This document shows, in pieces, positions 1 to 7,526 of a stretch of 43,838 nt of DNA. Below the pieces are notes generated by a model, which saw only the letters and a program-made list of their open reading frames with translations, was not told the origin of the DNA and made no database searches. The stretch covers positions 1-43,838 of the forward strand of contig JASLMK010000114.1 in NCBI GenBank assembly GCA_030746555.1, read 5' to 3'. This DNA is from Planctomycetota bacterium (GTDB taxonomy: Bacteria > Planctomycetota > UBA1135 > GCA-002686595). How positions within the stretch are numbered: the stretch's first letter is position 1; every line of letters begins with the position of its first letter. A program made the translations under genes and the position numbers.

Positions 1-32
1 GTGTGTCGTCGTCGTGCCATGCTGGGGTCCAT
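1..32 (-). CDS. IS3-family transposase OrfA, N-terminal fragment at window edge
   Basis: An ATG at 32 (or an in-frame ATG at 20) opens a frame giving MDPSMARRRHT before the window ends. The MARRRHT start resembles the MERKRHT start of the OrfA-like frame at 2663 and is typical of IS3-family OrfA, a helix-turn-helix DNA-binding protein. It sits at the expected distance inside the IS left end at 90. Only about 10 codons are visible, so the call rests on position plus similarity to the second copy in this window. Confidence 0.55.
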   Translation of the reverse strand, partial: MDPSMARRRH

Positions 33-90
33 TCTGCCCGATCTCGGGCGGTTGGACTCTCACAAGGCGTGGACCAGTTCTCGGGGGTCA
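1..90 (-). mobile_element. Left end of an IS3-family insertion sequence, running off the window
   Basis: On the minus strand an IS3-type terminus starts at position 90 with TGACCCC. About 58 bases further in, a transposase orfA reading frame begins, with residues MARRRHT. The same order (TGACC end, short leader, orfA with an RHT N-terminus) is seen in the element at 2600-2680. The terminus matches two other tracts in this window (5617-5649 and 10867-10901). The insertion lies inside the 3' end of the toroid gene that reads in the same direction. Only the left end is visible, so intactness cannot be judged. Confidence 0.75.
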
Positions 91-2258
91 GGCCAGTGGT
101 ACCAGTAGTACATGTCGTTGTGTGATAGCTCCTTCTCCGTATTCGGCTCCCAGGCGTCCGGTGGCAGCGCCTTCTTGAGCAGATCGGCGTGCTGGCGCCG
201 AATGAAGCTCCCCTCGACATCCTTGCCTCCCAAGAGCCTGCAGTGCAGTCCGATTGCCGTCATGCACTCGGTCTTGTCGGTCGGATACTGGTCGTTCACG
301 TCCAACATGCGAGAGCTGGGCGACCCGACCGTGTTGTAGCCGACTCTACCGGTCTCCTTATTCGTAACGTGATCGATCCAAATGAGGCCACCCTCGATCG
401 CGTCTTCGGGAACGGAGATACCTGCCTCCTTGGCGGCGTAGAGAGCGAATAGCATCCACCCGGTGACCGAGGTGTCGTTGGTCCCGTCTGGCGGAGACTC
501 GTAGCGCCAACCCGCACCCTCGTTGCGTGCCCAGGCGATGAAGCCGACCGCTCGCTCGCAGGGCTCCTTGAGGCTCAGGTCATCGGTCGAGCGCATGACC
601 TTACACAGGGCCTGGGTCGCGATACCGTGGCAGTACAGGTAGGAGTGCCCGACCTTCTCGCCGATCAGGCCCGTGGCTCGATCCTGCTGGCCTAGGAGCC
701 AGTCACGGGCCTTCGCAACGACGCCCTCGTAAACCTGGGATTCGGTCGTCTCCCCGCTCTCCAGAAACGCCAGCAGGGCCAGGGCTGTGACGCCCACGTC
801 GAACTCTGGTTGTCCGGCACCCACGCGCCCTTCCTGGGTCGCCGCGTCGTGCTTCATGAACTTGTCGCTATCCCACTTCCCGTCCTTGTCCTGGTGGTCC
901 GCCAGCCAGGCGAGACCTCGATGAACGGTGGTTTGCCTCTTCAGCGCGCGTTGGCGGGCACGGAACTCCGAGTGGACGACGACGTTCTTCGTGACCTCCT
1001 GGAGTGACGTGCTCGGGTGGTCCCCGGGTTTCCCGGAGGCATCCTCCTCCGAGGCAGCCGACTCCTCAGCGATAGCGCAGAGCTGATCACCCTGCTCGAT
1101 GAGCTCGATGGTGGCTTGGATCCGGTTGGCCGTGTCCAGCCCGCCCTCTTCTCCCTCCTTCATCGCCTCTCGCCGGGCTGCCTCAAGGAGCCCGACCAGA
1201 TCGCGCCGGAACTCGCTTTCTACAGTGCCGACCTTCGTGGCGACGCTGGGAGGCTCTTCCAAGCTGAGACGGAGACCAAGCGGCTGATCGTGGGCACGCC
1301 GTGGGGGCACCTCGCAGTAGTCGCGGATCCGCTCCTGTACCACTCGAACGGCAGGGACCTGATGAGGCCACGGAAGCGCCGCCGGAGGGCCCGGCAGGGC
1401 CGACCTGATGCGCGGCATGCGACCTCTGGCAAGGTGGATTTCAGCATCCTCCTCACCGGTCACCAGAACACACATCACGTCGCCGGACTTCCCACGAATG
1501 ACGAAGGCGTGTCCCTCGGAGGCACTGGACGACCAGGCCTCTGAATGCTCACTTCCATCCCTCTGGATCCGGTGGCATTTCTGTCTGCTCGCCGATGTAC
1601 TCCGCCACAGGATGTTGACGCGCGCACTGCCCGGAGGGTTCTTCCATGAATTCCAAGTGTCGCGAGATTCGGCCTCTGCCGCCGTCAAGATCTCCCAGCC
1701 TCGTGGAGTGCCTCTGTCGAGTCCGGATTCCAGCCAGACGGAGATCCGATTCGCCTCGGCGAGGTCTAACCTACCACCCCCGGCCAGGGCCTCGTCCATT
1801 GCCTCGCGCAATGCCAGCACCAGCTTCTCCCCAGCGAATTCCGTCCTGTCCGCCGCGAGCTTCGCAGCATCCAGGTAATCCGCGGTGGCCCTCCGGGCAT
1901 CCGGATGCTGGAACTCCCAGGAGGCGATGAGGGCCTGGTGCCGATCTGAGCCGGGCAGGGGCCAACCTGCGGCGATATCATCCAGGGCCGCCTGCATGCG
2001 CCGAGATTCCCTGAGAGCTCCTTCCGATTCTCCGAACCTGACATCAACCAGCCCATCGACCAGCGCCGCCGCCCATCGTCTCCTCGCAGAGTCGAGAGCG
2101 TGATTCACTGCGCTGAGGCTCTGCTCATAGGCTAGGTGTGCGCTCTGGGCGCTCGTTGAAGTGAACTCCTCGTGACCGCTAGCCATCGGAGCCATCATGC
2201 AATTGAGCGTGATGAGCCCGATTCCGACGCCTCGAATCCCGTTCCTGGTGTTCCTCAT
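60..2258 (-). CDS. Secreted alpha/alpha-toroid (prenyltransferase/squalene-oxidase repeat) protein, 3' end cut by an IS
   Basis: The 732-residue product starts at ATG 2258, behind a purine-rich AGAAGAGA site, and opens with a signal-peptide-like N-terminus (MRNTRNGIRG, then a hydrophobic stretch). The open frame continues 106 codons further upstream, but that part looks noncoding. Two related helical segments lie near residues 140-175 and 355-390. Each holds an EAN/TAN-R-I core after an Ala/Glu-rich helix. From about 440 to the end are toroid repeats of the squalene-cyclase/prenyltransferase type (GLAWLADHQDKDGKWD, ALALLAFLESGE, TSVTGWMLFALYAAKEAG). The frame ends just after MYYWYH, where such proteins normally continue. 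The last ten or so residues (PDPRELVHAL) are encoded by the IS terminus starting at 90. Function is unknown, probably periplasmic or surface; the truncated product may be nonfunctional. Confidence 0.75.
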   Translation of the reverse strand: MRNTRNGIRGVGIGLITLNCMMAPMASGHEEFTSTSAQSAHLAYEQSLSAVNHALDSARRRWAAALVDGLVDVRFGESEGALRESRRMQAALDDIAAGWPLPGSDRHQALIASWEFQHPDARRATADYLDAAKLAADRTEFAGEKLVLALREAMDEALAGGGRLDLAEANRISVWLESGLDRGTPRGWEILTAAEAESRDTWNSWKNPPGSARVNILWRSTSASRQKCHRIQRDGSEHSEAWSSSASEGHAFVIRGKSGDVMCVLVTGEEDAEIHLARGRMPRIRSALPGPPAALPWPHQVPAVRVVQERIRDYCEVPPRRAHDQPLGLRLSLEEPPSVATKVGTVESEFRRDLVGLLEAARREAMKEGEEGGLDTANRIQATIELIEQGDQLCAIAEESAASEEDASGKPGDHPSTSLQEVTKNVVVHSEFRARQRALKRQTTVHRGLAWLADHQDKDGKWDSDKFMKHDAATQEGRVGAGQPEFDVGVTALALLAFLESGETTESQVYEGVVAKARDWLLGQQDRATGLIGEKVGHSYLYCHGIATQALCKVMRSTDDLSLKEPCERAVGFIAWARNEGAGWRYESPPDGTNDTSVTGWMLFALYAAKEAGISVPEDAIEGGLIWIDHVTNKETGRVGYNTVGSPSSRMLDVNDQYPTDKTECMTAIGLHCRLLGGKDVEGSFIRRQHADLLKKALPPDAWEPNTEKELSHNDMYYWYHWPDPRELVHAL

Positions 2259-2599
2259 CGTTTCTCTTCTCTGGACACTCGGTTCCATTTGTCGCGGCAT
2301 GCTCAGTCGCCCACCGCGGCCACATTCCCCCTGTCCACTCCAAGAGCAGCTGGAGGCCGGCATCAGGGGCCAAAAAGGGCAGAAAACAGGTGGGCGTCGA
2401 GGCCTGCCGTGGGGTCGGTTCTCCCGGCAGAACCCTCGCGCATGCAGCAGTAGGGCCGCTGTTGCCCCCTCGGGGCGGGTTCGAGGGGTCGGGCCCAGGA
2501 TGGCGGGCCGGATGCAAGTCAGGCGGAGGGCTGTCGTATCCGGCTGAGGGGCAGCGCGAACCCGCCTGCGCGACACCCTGCACGCCGGGCTCTTGTATG
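2259..2599. other. Intergenic region without a supported gene
   Basis: About 340 bases lie between the toroid gene start (2258) and the IS3 left end (2600). Open frames on both strands here have no recognisable protein features. The open minus-strand extension of the toroid gene is Arg/Pro-rich and unlike secreted protein. The upstream promoter of the toroid gene should lie here, but I see no convincing -35/-10 pair. Confidence 0.5.
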
Positions 2600-2662
2600 T
2601 GACCTGCCCCCCGAATCCGGATCCACCCGGATCGTCAGGATCCCGAACCGAGGAGGACAGGA

Positions 2663-2941
2663 ATGGAACGGAAGCGACACACGGCCGAGCAGATCATCCA
2701 CAAGCTTCGTGAGGCCGAAGTAGCCCTGGGACAGGGCACGAACGTGAAGAGGGTCTGCAAGCAACTCGAGGTCACCGAACAGACCTACTACCGCTGGCGG
2801 AAGGAGTAGGGCGGGCTCCGCATGGACCAGGCGAAGCGCCTTCGCGAGCTCGAGAAGGAGAACACACGCCTGAAGCGAGTCGTCGCCGACCAAGCGTTCG
2901 ACAACGCGATCCGGCGGGAGGCCGCGTCGGGGAACTCCTGA
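2663..2941 (+). pseudogene. IS3-family transposase orfA, interrupted by a stop
   Basis: ATG 2663 follows a strong AGGAGG site at 2651-2656. The frame begins MERKRHTAEQIIHKL and continues through a helix-turn-helix of IS3 OrfA type (VCKQLEVTEQTYYRWRKE). A TAG at 2807 replaces a codon that in relatives is usually Tyr before GG. After it the same frame resumes with a leucine-zipper-like helix (KRLRELEKENTRLKRVVAD) and ends GNS, TGA at 2939-2941. That end position, next to the -1 frame of orfB, is normal for IS3 elements using a programmed frameshift. The internal TAG is damage. Confidence 0.85.
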
Positions 2942-3336
2942 GCCCGCAGCGGCGACGCGAGATGGTCTTGCACGTGCGAGCAAGTCTCCGCGTCTCGTAG
3001 CGCCGGACCTGTCGCGTGATCGGGCAGGCCCGGACGACCCAGCGTCGCGAGCTGCGGGCGAAGGAGGACGAGGAGAAGCTCGTGAGCGAGATCGTCGACC
3101 TCGCCAGCCGTTTCGGTCGCTACGGCTATCGAATGGTGACGGGGCTACCGCGGCTCTCGGGCCGGCGCGTGAACAAGAAGCGCGTGGAGCGGATCTGGAA
3201 GCAGGAGGGTCTGAAGGTACCGAGGAAATAGCCCAAGTGCGGGCGTCTGTGGCGGAACGACAGCTCGTGCATCCGGCTCCGCCCGCAGCACAAGGACCAC
3301 GTGTGGTCGTACGACTTCGTCCACGACCGGACGTGC
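2938..3336 (+). pseudogene. IS3-family transposase orfB, nonsense-mutated and truncated
   Basis: In the -1 frame relative to orfA the sequence reads LSPQRRREMVLHVRASLRVS, then TAG (2998), RRTCRVIGQARTTQRRELRA and the HTH_21-like segment RFGRYGYRMVTGLPRLSGRR up to KVPRK. A second TAG follows (3229), then the start of the rve/DDE integrase core (HVWSYDFVHDRT) that includes the first catalytic Asp. After codon 3334 the similarity stops, so the second Asp and the Glu are absent. Two nonsense codons and the lost catalytic core make this a clear remnant. Confidence 0.85.
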
Positions 3337-3447
3337 GCTGGTGTCCCTGACGCCGCGACCCCTGCCGGACGGATCGGCCCGTTTGGGTATCTCCGTGCAC
3401 GGCATTGGGGTCGGGGCCCGATGGCCCGGTCGTCCTTCCGTTCTGGA

Positions 3448-5412
3448 TCAGGGCTGGATGGCGAGCCAGTGCACCTCGATGAACGCACCCCAGGAGGCTG
3501 ACTGGTCCTGTCTCCTCACGATCACGTCGAAGCCGATGGTCTGGACGTGCTTGGTGGTGACGTTGAACGAGTCGTCGTAGCTGTCGCGATCCGATGCCGT
3601 ACAGATGATGATCGGCGGCTCATCGAAGGGCTCGTCGAAGGGAATCCACTTCACCACGTAGTTCGCACCTCCACTGCCGCCGATGGGGGCGACACCCGCC
3701 ACCATCTTGGAGAAGAATCCCGCTCCCGGGGCTCCCGCCGGGCCCGTCGGCCCCTGAGCGCCGTCGTTCCCATTGGCTCCGGCCGGTCCGGTGGGCCCCT
3801 GCGGCCCCTGCGGCCCCTGGGCGCCGTCATCGCCGTCGGCTCCGGCCGACCCGGTGGGTCCGGCGGCGCCGCCGGGTCCGGTCGGTCCTGTCGGCCCCTG
3901 GATTCCATCGTTGCCATCGGCTCCAGCCGGTCCGGTGGGGCCCTGCGGCCCCTGGGCGCCGTCATTGCCGTCGGCTCCGTCGGCACCGGCGGGCCCGGTG
4001 GGCCCCTGCGGTCCTTCGGCACCGTCCGCACCGTCGCTGCCGTCAGCGCCGGCCGGTCCGGTCGGCCCTTGGGCTCCGTCTGCTCCAGCCGGCCCTTGCG
4101 CACCGTCGGCGCCATCAGCGCCGGCGGGTCCGGTCGGACCCTGAGGTCCTTCCAGGGTGGCAGTGGCCTGGAGCGAGCCGTCGGGGAACTCGAAGCCGCC
4201 CGCGCGGGAGCGCACGACTCCCTCGACATCTAGCGGGCGCTCGGGATAGAGGACGCCTATCCCGACATCACCGCGGATGATGGACAGGCTGGTCTGGTTC
4301 AGGTTCCAGGTCGTGCCGTGTGGGCCGGGGCGAATCTCCGAGCGCTCGGTGCCCAGCGCGAAGAACTTGACCCCGTTGGCACCCGAACCCGAACCCAGGA
4401 TGAGGCCCTTCGCGGTCGGCGTCGGGCCGAGGAAGATCTTCTCGCCCAGGATCTCGCCGCGGACGTCCAGGTTCGCCCGCGGAGAAGTAGTACCCAGGCC
4501 GACGTCACCCACATCGCTCACGAACCAGGCCTCGCTGATCGGATAGAGCATCCCGAGAGAGGGAGTGGAAGAGGCGCTCAGGCAGTTGCCCGGAAGGGCC
4601 TGGTCATCGATGCTCGGGGCGCAGCCGGAAGTACCGGGGAGGACCGCTCGCTGGTCGAAGGACCCGGTGGAAGGAGGCGCGGGGGCGGCCCCAGGTGGGG
4701 TGGCGCCGGCGCCGAGGGCTCCAGGGTTGACCACGGGCACGAAGCTCCCAGGAGCCGTCGTGACCCAGCCGCCCAGCTCGGTGGACCAGGGGAGTTCGAG
4801 GTCGACGTGCTCGAAGCGGCCTCCCGGCGTGTTGCGGTAGATCAGGTGTCCCGAACTCGTCTCGAGGTGGAGATCCGCATCGCCGTCTCCGTCGAAATCG
4901 ATCCACTCTCCGTAGAGGTCTCCGTCGCCGTGGCTGAGGCCCGCGGCCGCACCGACTTCGCGGAAGAGACCGTCGGGGCCGTTACGGTAGAGCTGTCCCG
5001 CCCGATCGAAGAGCCCCACGTAGAGGTCCAGCCGCTGGTCACCGTCGAAGTCGGCCCACATGCCGAAACGGGCTGGTGCGAGCTCTCCGAAGCCCGAGGC
5101 GTGGCTGACGTTCGCAAAGGTCCCGTCGCCCTTGCCGCGCAGCAGGGCCGTCGCTCCGCCGGGAGCGACCACGAAGGCGTCCAGGATTCCGTCAGCGTCG
5201 AAATCCGCCCATGCGAAGTGCGTTCGCAGCCCGACGGCGTTCGGCGACTGGACGGGAGGCGTGGCCCCCGCGATGCCGGGATCCCGGCCGGGAGCCGTCG
5301 AGGAGGTGGCGGAGAGGGCCGCGAGCGCGAGGAGGGCGAGGGTCGTTTTCACGAGAAGGGTTGGGCTGGGGGTCCGGGATGAGGAACGTGCGCTCTGCGC
5401 ACGATGCTCCAT
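3448..5412 (-). CDS. Secreted FG-GAP protein with a collagen-like stalk and lectin-like C-terminus
   Basis: The 654-residue product starts at ATG 5412. The frame is open 50 codons further upstream, but the signal peptide ([17 protein letters not shown]) fits ATG 5412. Residues about 50-180 hold three FG-GAP/VCBS calcium-type loops ([27 protein letters not shown]). Residues about 260-420 resemble tail-fibre/adhesin shaft sequence ([30 protein letters not shown]). Next come 48 uninterrupted Gly-X-Y triplets rich in [13 protein letters not shown]. The last ~75 residues (from FFSKMVAGV) end EVHWLAIQP and resemble an H-type-lectin-like domain. The inferred role is an extracellular fibre or adhesin with a collagen-like triple helix. 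No partner gene is evident; a broken IS lies downstream and a hairpin cluster upstream. Confidence 0.8.
   Translation of the reverse strand: MEHRAQSARSSSRTPSPTLLVKTTLALLALAALSATSSTAPGRDPGIAGATPPVQSPNAVGLRTHFAWADFDADGILDAFVVAPGGATALLRGKGDGTFANVSHASGFGELAPARFGMWADFDGDQRLDLYVGLFDRAGQLYRNGPDGLFREVGAAAGLSHGDGDLYGEWIDFDGDGDADLHLETSSGHLIYRNTPGGRFEHVDLELPWSTELGGWVTTAPGSFVPVVNPGALGAGATPPGAAPAPPSTGSFDQRAVLPGTSGCAPSIDDQALPGNCLSASSTPSLGMLYPISEAWFVSDVGDVGLGTTSPRANLDVRGEILGEKIFLGPTPTAKGLILGSGSGANGVKFFALGTERSEIRPGPHGTTWNLNQTSLSIIRGDVGIGVLYPERPLDVEGVVRSRAGGFEFPDGSLQATATLEGPQGPTGPAGADGADGAQGPAGADGAQGPTGPAGADGSDGADGAEGPQGPTGPAGADGADGNDGAQGPQGPTGPAGADGNDGIQGPTGPTGPGGAAGPTGSAGADGDDGAQGPQGPQGPTGPAGANGNDGAQGPTGPAGAPGAGFFSKMVAGVAPIGGSGGANYVVKWIPFDEPFDEPPIIICTASDRDSYDDSFNVTTKHVQTIGFDVIVRRQDQSASWGAFIEVHWLAIQP
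3718..4149 (-). repeat. Collagen-like Gly-X-Y coding repeat (48 triplets)
   Basis: Forty-eight consecutive Gly-X-Y codon triplets without interruption are encoded here, using [15 protein letters not shown] and GAQ units. Pro and Asp are frequent at X and Y. The 9-bp period and near-identical blocks make this stretch prone to slippage length variation. Confidence 0.95.
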
Positions 5413-5524
5413 GACTACGATGTATTCATCTTGGCACGGATTGCCGGAGGTGTGGGTGGGGAATCGTGAGCGTGCGGGTGGCGAGCGCAAGCGGGCAGCG
5501 GCGAGCCCGCAGGGGGTCCTGCCT

Positions 5525-5600
5525 GGACCCAGGGACCGGGCTAGACCCGTCTCCGGGCACACAGCCCGCGGACCTGTCCCGCGTCCCTCCGGGACGCTAC
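5525..5600. other. Cluster of short hairpins
   Basis: Consecutive inverted repeats lie upstream of the collagen-like gene. One is a perfect 7-bp stem with 3-base loop at 5581-5597 (GCGTCCC/GGGACGC). Another is GGGC/GCCC with a 5-base loop at 5555-5567. Imperfect stems lie between and before them (5568-5582, and about 5532-5550). The function is unknown. It could be part of an IS-derived structure, a structured leader or a terminator array. Confidence 0.45.
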
Positions 5601-5616
5601 CCTCCTCCTTCCCCAG

Positions 5617-5649
5617 CTCTCATAAGGACTGGACCGCTTTCCGGGGTCA
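5617..5649 (-). repeat. Solo IS3-type terminal repeat
   Basis: Read on the minus strand from 5649, this tract starts TGACCCCGG and continues to CCTTATGAGAGC. It matches the IS ends at 90-55 and 10867-10901. No orfA or orfB sequence is recognisable on either side. The sequence on the outer side (5650 onward) is the start of a truncated FG-GAP gene fragment, so this end probably marks an insertion or deletion junction. Confidence 0.6.
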
Positions 5650-5667
5650 GGCCACCTCTCTCCCGCC

Positions 5668-5934
5668 GTGGACACCTTCGGCGGCTCCTGGGTGAATGGA
5701 ATCACCGCCGTGGACATCGACGCTGACGGCGATGTGGATCTGGCCGTCGAGAGCAACAGCAGCACCGAACCGGTGTGGCTCAACGACGGCCAGGGTGGGT
5801 TCAGCGCGGCCTACGTGGCCCTGCCGGGGATGTGCCACGACGGCGCGAGCGGCGACATCGATGGCGATGGAGACGACGACTTGGTCCTCGCCGCCCTCTA
5901 TCTGGACGGGGCGTACCTCGTGCGCATCGAGTGA
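5668..5934 (+). CDS. FG-GAP/VCBS repeat protein, 5'-truncated fragment
   Basis: This 88-codon frame starts at GTG 5668, although the coding frame is open back to 5626, within the IS-end repeat. It contains two FG-GAP-type calcium loops (DIDADGDVDL and DIDGDGDDDL) and ends AYLVRIE. Normal FG-GAP proteins have several repeats and a signal peptide, and both are missing. The upstream boundary coincides with the solo IS terminus ending at 5649, so this is best read as the 3' remnant of a larger gene cut by mobile DNA. A strong hairpin follows 25 bases after the stop. Expression is doubtful. Confidence 0.6.
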   Translation: MDTFGGSWVNGITAVDIDADGDVDLAVESNSSTEPVWLNDGQGGFSAAYVALPGMCHDGASGDIDGDGDDDLVLAALYLDGAYLVRIE

Positions 5935-5958
5935 TGCCTGCTAGCTGATCCGATGGAC

Positions 5959-5987
5959 GCCCCCGCCGCCCCGAGCGCGGCGGGGGC
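5959..5987 (+). terminator. Strong hairpin after the FG-GAP fragment
   Basis: An 11-bp perfect stem (GCCCCCGCCGC pairing with GCGGCGGGGGC) with a 7-base loop lies 25 bases after the stop at 5934. There is no U-tract, so it is a terminator-like hairpin rather than a canonical intrinsic terminator. Confidence 0.55.
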
Positions 5988-6310
5988 CCTGCCCATGTGG
6001 AAGGACCCCGTCCCGGATCGGACCCAGCGGAGGACCGTTCACCTTCCTCAGGGGTGCCTGGAGCGGGTGGCCTCTCGCGGGTTGCGATCCCGCCGGATGC
6101 GCGTCTTGGGGTCGCGTGGATCGCGGCGGCCGGCGAGGCGGTCGAAGCCGAGGGAGAAGACGGATTGGGAGCCCGAACCGGGGATCCTCCCGCGCCTGAC
6201 GAAGGCACACCCCGCGGGACGAAGGACCTCCTCACAGGCGACGTGCCTGACGACCGGACCGTCCGGCGGGTGCCGGCCGCCCGCCCCCTGGAGCCCTGGA
6301 GCCCGAGGGA
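5988..6310. other. Stretch without a supported gene
   Basis: About 320 bases lie between the hairpin at 5987 and the stop of the 321-residue membrane protein gene at 6311. Open frames exist on both strands because of the high GC content, but none shows a recognisable domain, signal peptide or plausible start. It may be decayed sequence belonging to the truncated FG-GAP gene or mobile DNA. Confidence 0.4.
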
Positions 6311-7276
6311 CTACCTGGGGTTGGCGTGCGGCTCGAGGAGACGCAACCACGCATCGTGGGCGGTCGGGTCGCTGTGACCGAGGGGGAGCGGTGCCAACTG
6401 CTCGGAATGGCCGACGATCCAGCCACCGGTCGTCTCGTCGCGCCTCGCCGAGAGCGGGAGCAGCTCCGGTTCCTCCCTGCCCATCGCCACGACCCAACCC
6501 ACGCGCATCTCCTCGCCGGGCGCGAGGTCGGGCGCTCCTCCTCTGGACGTGTCGACATGGAACTGGATCGTGGCTGCGTAGTCCTCCGCCCGCCCGGATG
6601 GCGCGCGAAACCCCAGAGAGACGGTTCGGAGCAGGAGGCCCTTCTCCCTGAGTTCGCCGGCTGGAGACTGCAGGGTGACCTTGTAGCGATCACCCGTGAT
6701 CCGAAACTCCCCTCCCATCCCGTTGACGTCCGACCGGAACTCGCCCTCGACCATCCCAGTTCGAGGATCGTGGAACACGGTCTCCGATGAAACCTCCACC
6801 TCCAGGGCCAGGTCGTGGAGGAAGCGGAGCGCTCCCGCGTAGTCGGGTTCCTCTCCCAAGAAGGTCTCCGCGAGCCGGTCCAACTCCGCGCCCGCTGCCG
6901 GGGAGGGCACTCCTCGCTCCCCCTCGTCCGACCACGCGTCGTCCCCTCCCGGGCCCGGCTCTACCGACCGGGTGTCCGTCGCCACGACCGCCCGGTCCCT
7001 CGAGGCTCCCGACGGTCCGCGCGAAGCATCGCCCTCCCGTGCATCGAGCGTCTTCCCTCCCGCGGTCTCGGGGAGGGCGACGGGAACCACGGAGCCGCCG
7101 ATCCAGGCGCGGGCGGCCACCAGCGCCAGCACGAGCGAGCCGGTCACCAGGAGCAGCCACCGGTTCCGCACACTCCCAGCCCGGACCCCGGGCCGCTCTC
7201 CCCCTCCCCTCCCCCGAATCCACGGGAGAACGGAGCGCGAGTCGGGCGACTCGCGCATCGCTGCTCTGCGGGCCAC
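6311..7276 (-). CDS. Single-pass membrane-anchored protein of unknown function
   Basis: The 321-residue product starts at GTG 7276, with an alternative ATG at 7258. It has about 38 basic residues, then one transmembrane segment (WLLLVTGSLVLALVAARAWI), a Ser/Gly/Asp-rich linker, and an extracytoplasmic domain from about residue 130. No family is recognised. It is the third gene of an apparent operon, starting 10 bases after the cysteine-rich protein's stop. The layout resembles the first gene (7523-8389): basic N-tail, single membrane anchor, a helical L-x-x-LA segment, then a beta-rich domain. The two may be distant paralogs, but that needs a profile comparison. Confidence 0.7.
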   Translation of the reverse strand: MARRAAMRESPDSRSVLPWIRGRGGGERPGVRAGSVRNRWLLLVTGSLVLALVAARAWIGGSVVPVALPETAGGKTLDAREGDASRGPSGASRDRAVVATDTRSVEPGPGGDDAWSDEGERGVPSPAAGAELDRLAETFLGEEPDYAGALRFLHDLALEVEVSSETVFHDPRTGMVEGEFRSDVNGMGGEFRITGDRYKVTLQSPAGELREKGLLLRTVSLGFRAPSGRAEDYAATIQFHVDTSRGGAPDLAPGEEMRVGWVVAMGREEPELLPLSARRDETTGGWIVGHSEQLAPLPLGHSDPTAHDAWLRLLEPHANPR

Positions 7277-7286
7277 GGCGAGGCGC

Positions 7287-7526
7287 TCAGGAGTGGCACG
7301 TGCCCGCTACGATGCAGTCGTCGTTTCGGATCCGACAGGTGTTCCCTCCCGTGTGGGAATCACAGGGACAGGTCTTCCGGACGGACCCCTCGACGATGAC
7401 GGCCTTGCAGTAGCAGCAGGTCGGATCCGGTGGGGCACGGGTGATGCGCAGCCACGATCCTGCGGCGGTCGCGGTCATGACGATCGGAGCGAGCAACGCG
7501 AAGGCGATTCGCGTTCGGGATCTCAT
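7287..7526 (-). CDS. Small secreted cysteine-rich protein (79 residues, 8 Cys)
   Basis: The ATG at 7526 overlaps the TGA of the preceding gene (ATGA), which indicates translational coupling. The first ~25 residues form a signal peptide (RTRIAFALLAPIVMTATAAG). The mature part of roughly 55 residues contains eight cysteines spaced CC-x-C, C-x-C, C, C and C, ending GTCHS. An even cysteine number fits four disulfides or a metal site. No known family is recognised. It is flanked by two membrane-anchored proteins with extracytoplasmic domains, so these three products may work together at the cell envelope. The open frame extends upstream to 7763, but that part overlaps the previous gene and is not needed. 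Confidence 0.65.
   Translation of the reverse strand: MRSRTRIAFALLAPIVMTATAAGSWLRITRAPPDPTCCYCKAVIVEGSVRKTCPCDSHTGGNTCRIRNDDCIVAGTCHS

Larger units (their letters stand above)
2600..3336 (+). mobile_element. Decayed IS3-family insertion sequence
   Basis: The element begins with TGACCTGCCCC at 2600, an IS3-type left end, and carries orfA (2663) and orfB (2938) transposase sequences. Homology stops just after the first catalytic Asp of the DDE domain, near 3336. The rest of orfB and the right end are missing, and the stop of the collagen-like gene follows about 110 bases later. In-frame stops at 2807, 2998 and 3229 show that it is inactive. Compared with the terminus at 90, the sequence differs clearly, so the two are related but distinct elements. 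Confidence 0.85.

Noticed and set aside
2259..2576. 106-codon upstream extension of the toroid gene
   Set aside because: Arg/Pro-rich and featureless; a signal peptide and a purine-rich ribosome site fit ATG 2258.
2937..2941. Frameshift between orfA and orfB as evidence of IS damage
   Set aside because: A -1 frame change at this point is the normal IS3 arrangement.
3337..3447. GTGTCCCTGACGCC tract as an insertion end
   Set aside because: It resembles REP/IS-type ends only in part and no matching second copy or transposase boundary could be shown.
4318..5382. Long plus-strand open frame over the FG-GAP gene
   Set aside because: It is antisense to a gene with clear domains and shows no domain of its own; it is typical GC-rich shadow.
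5953..6651. 232-codon plus-strand frame after the FG-GAP fragment
   Set aside because: No start or domain; overlaps the membrane protein gene read on the other strand.
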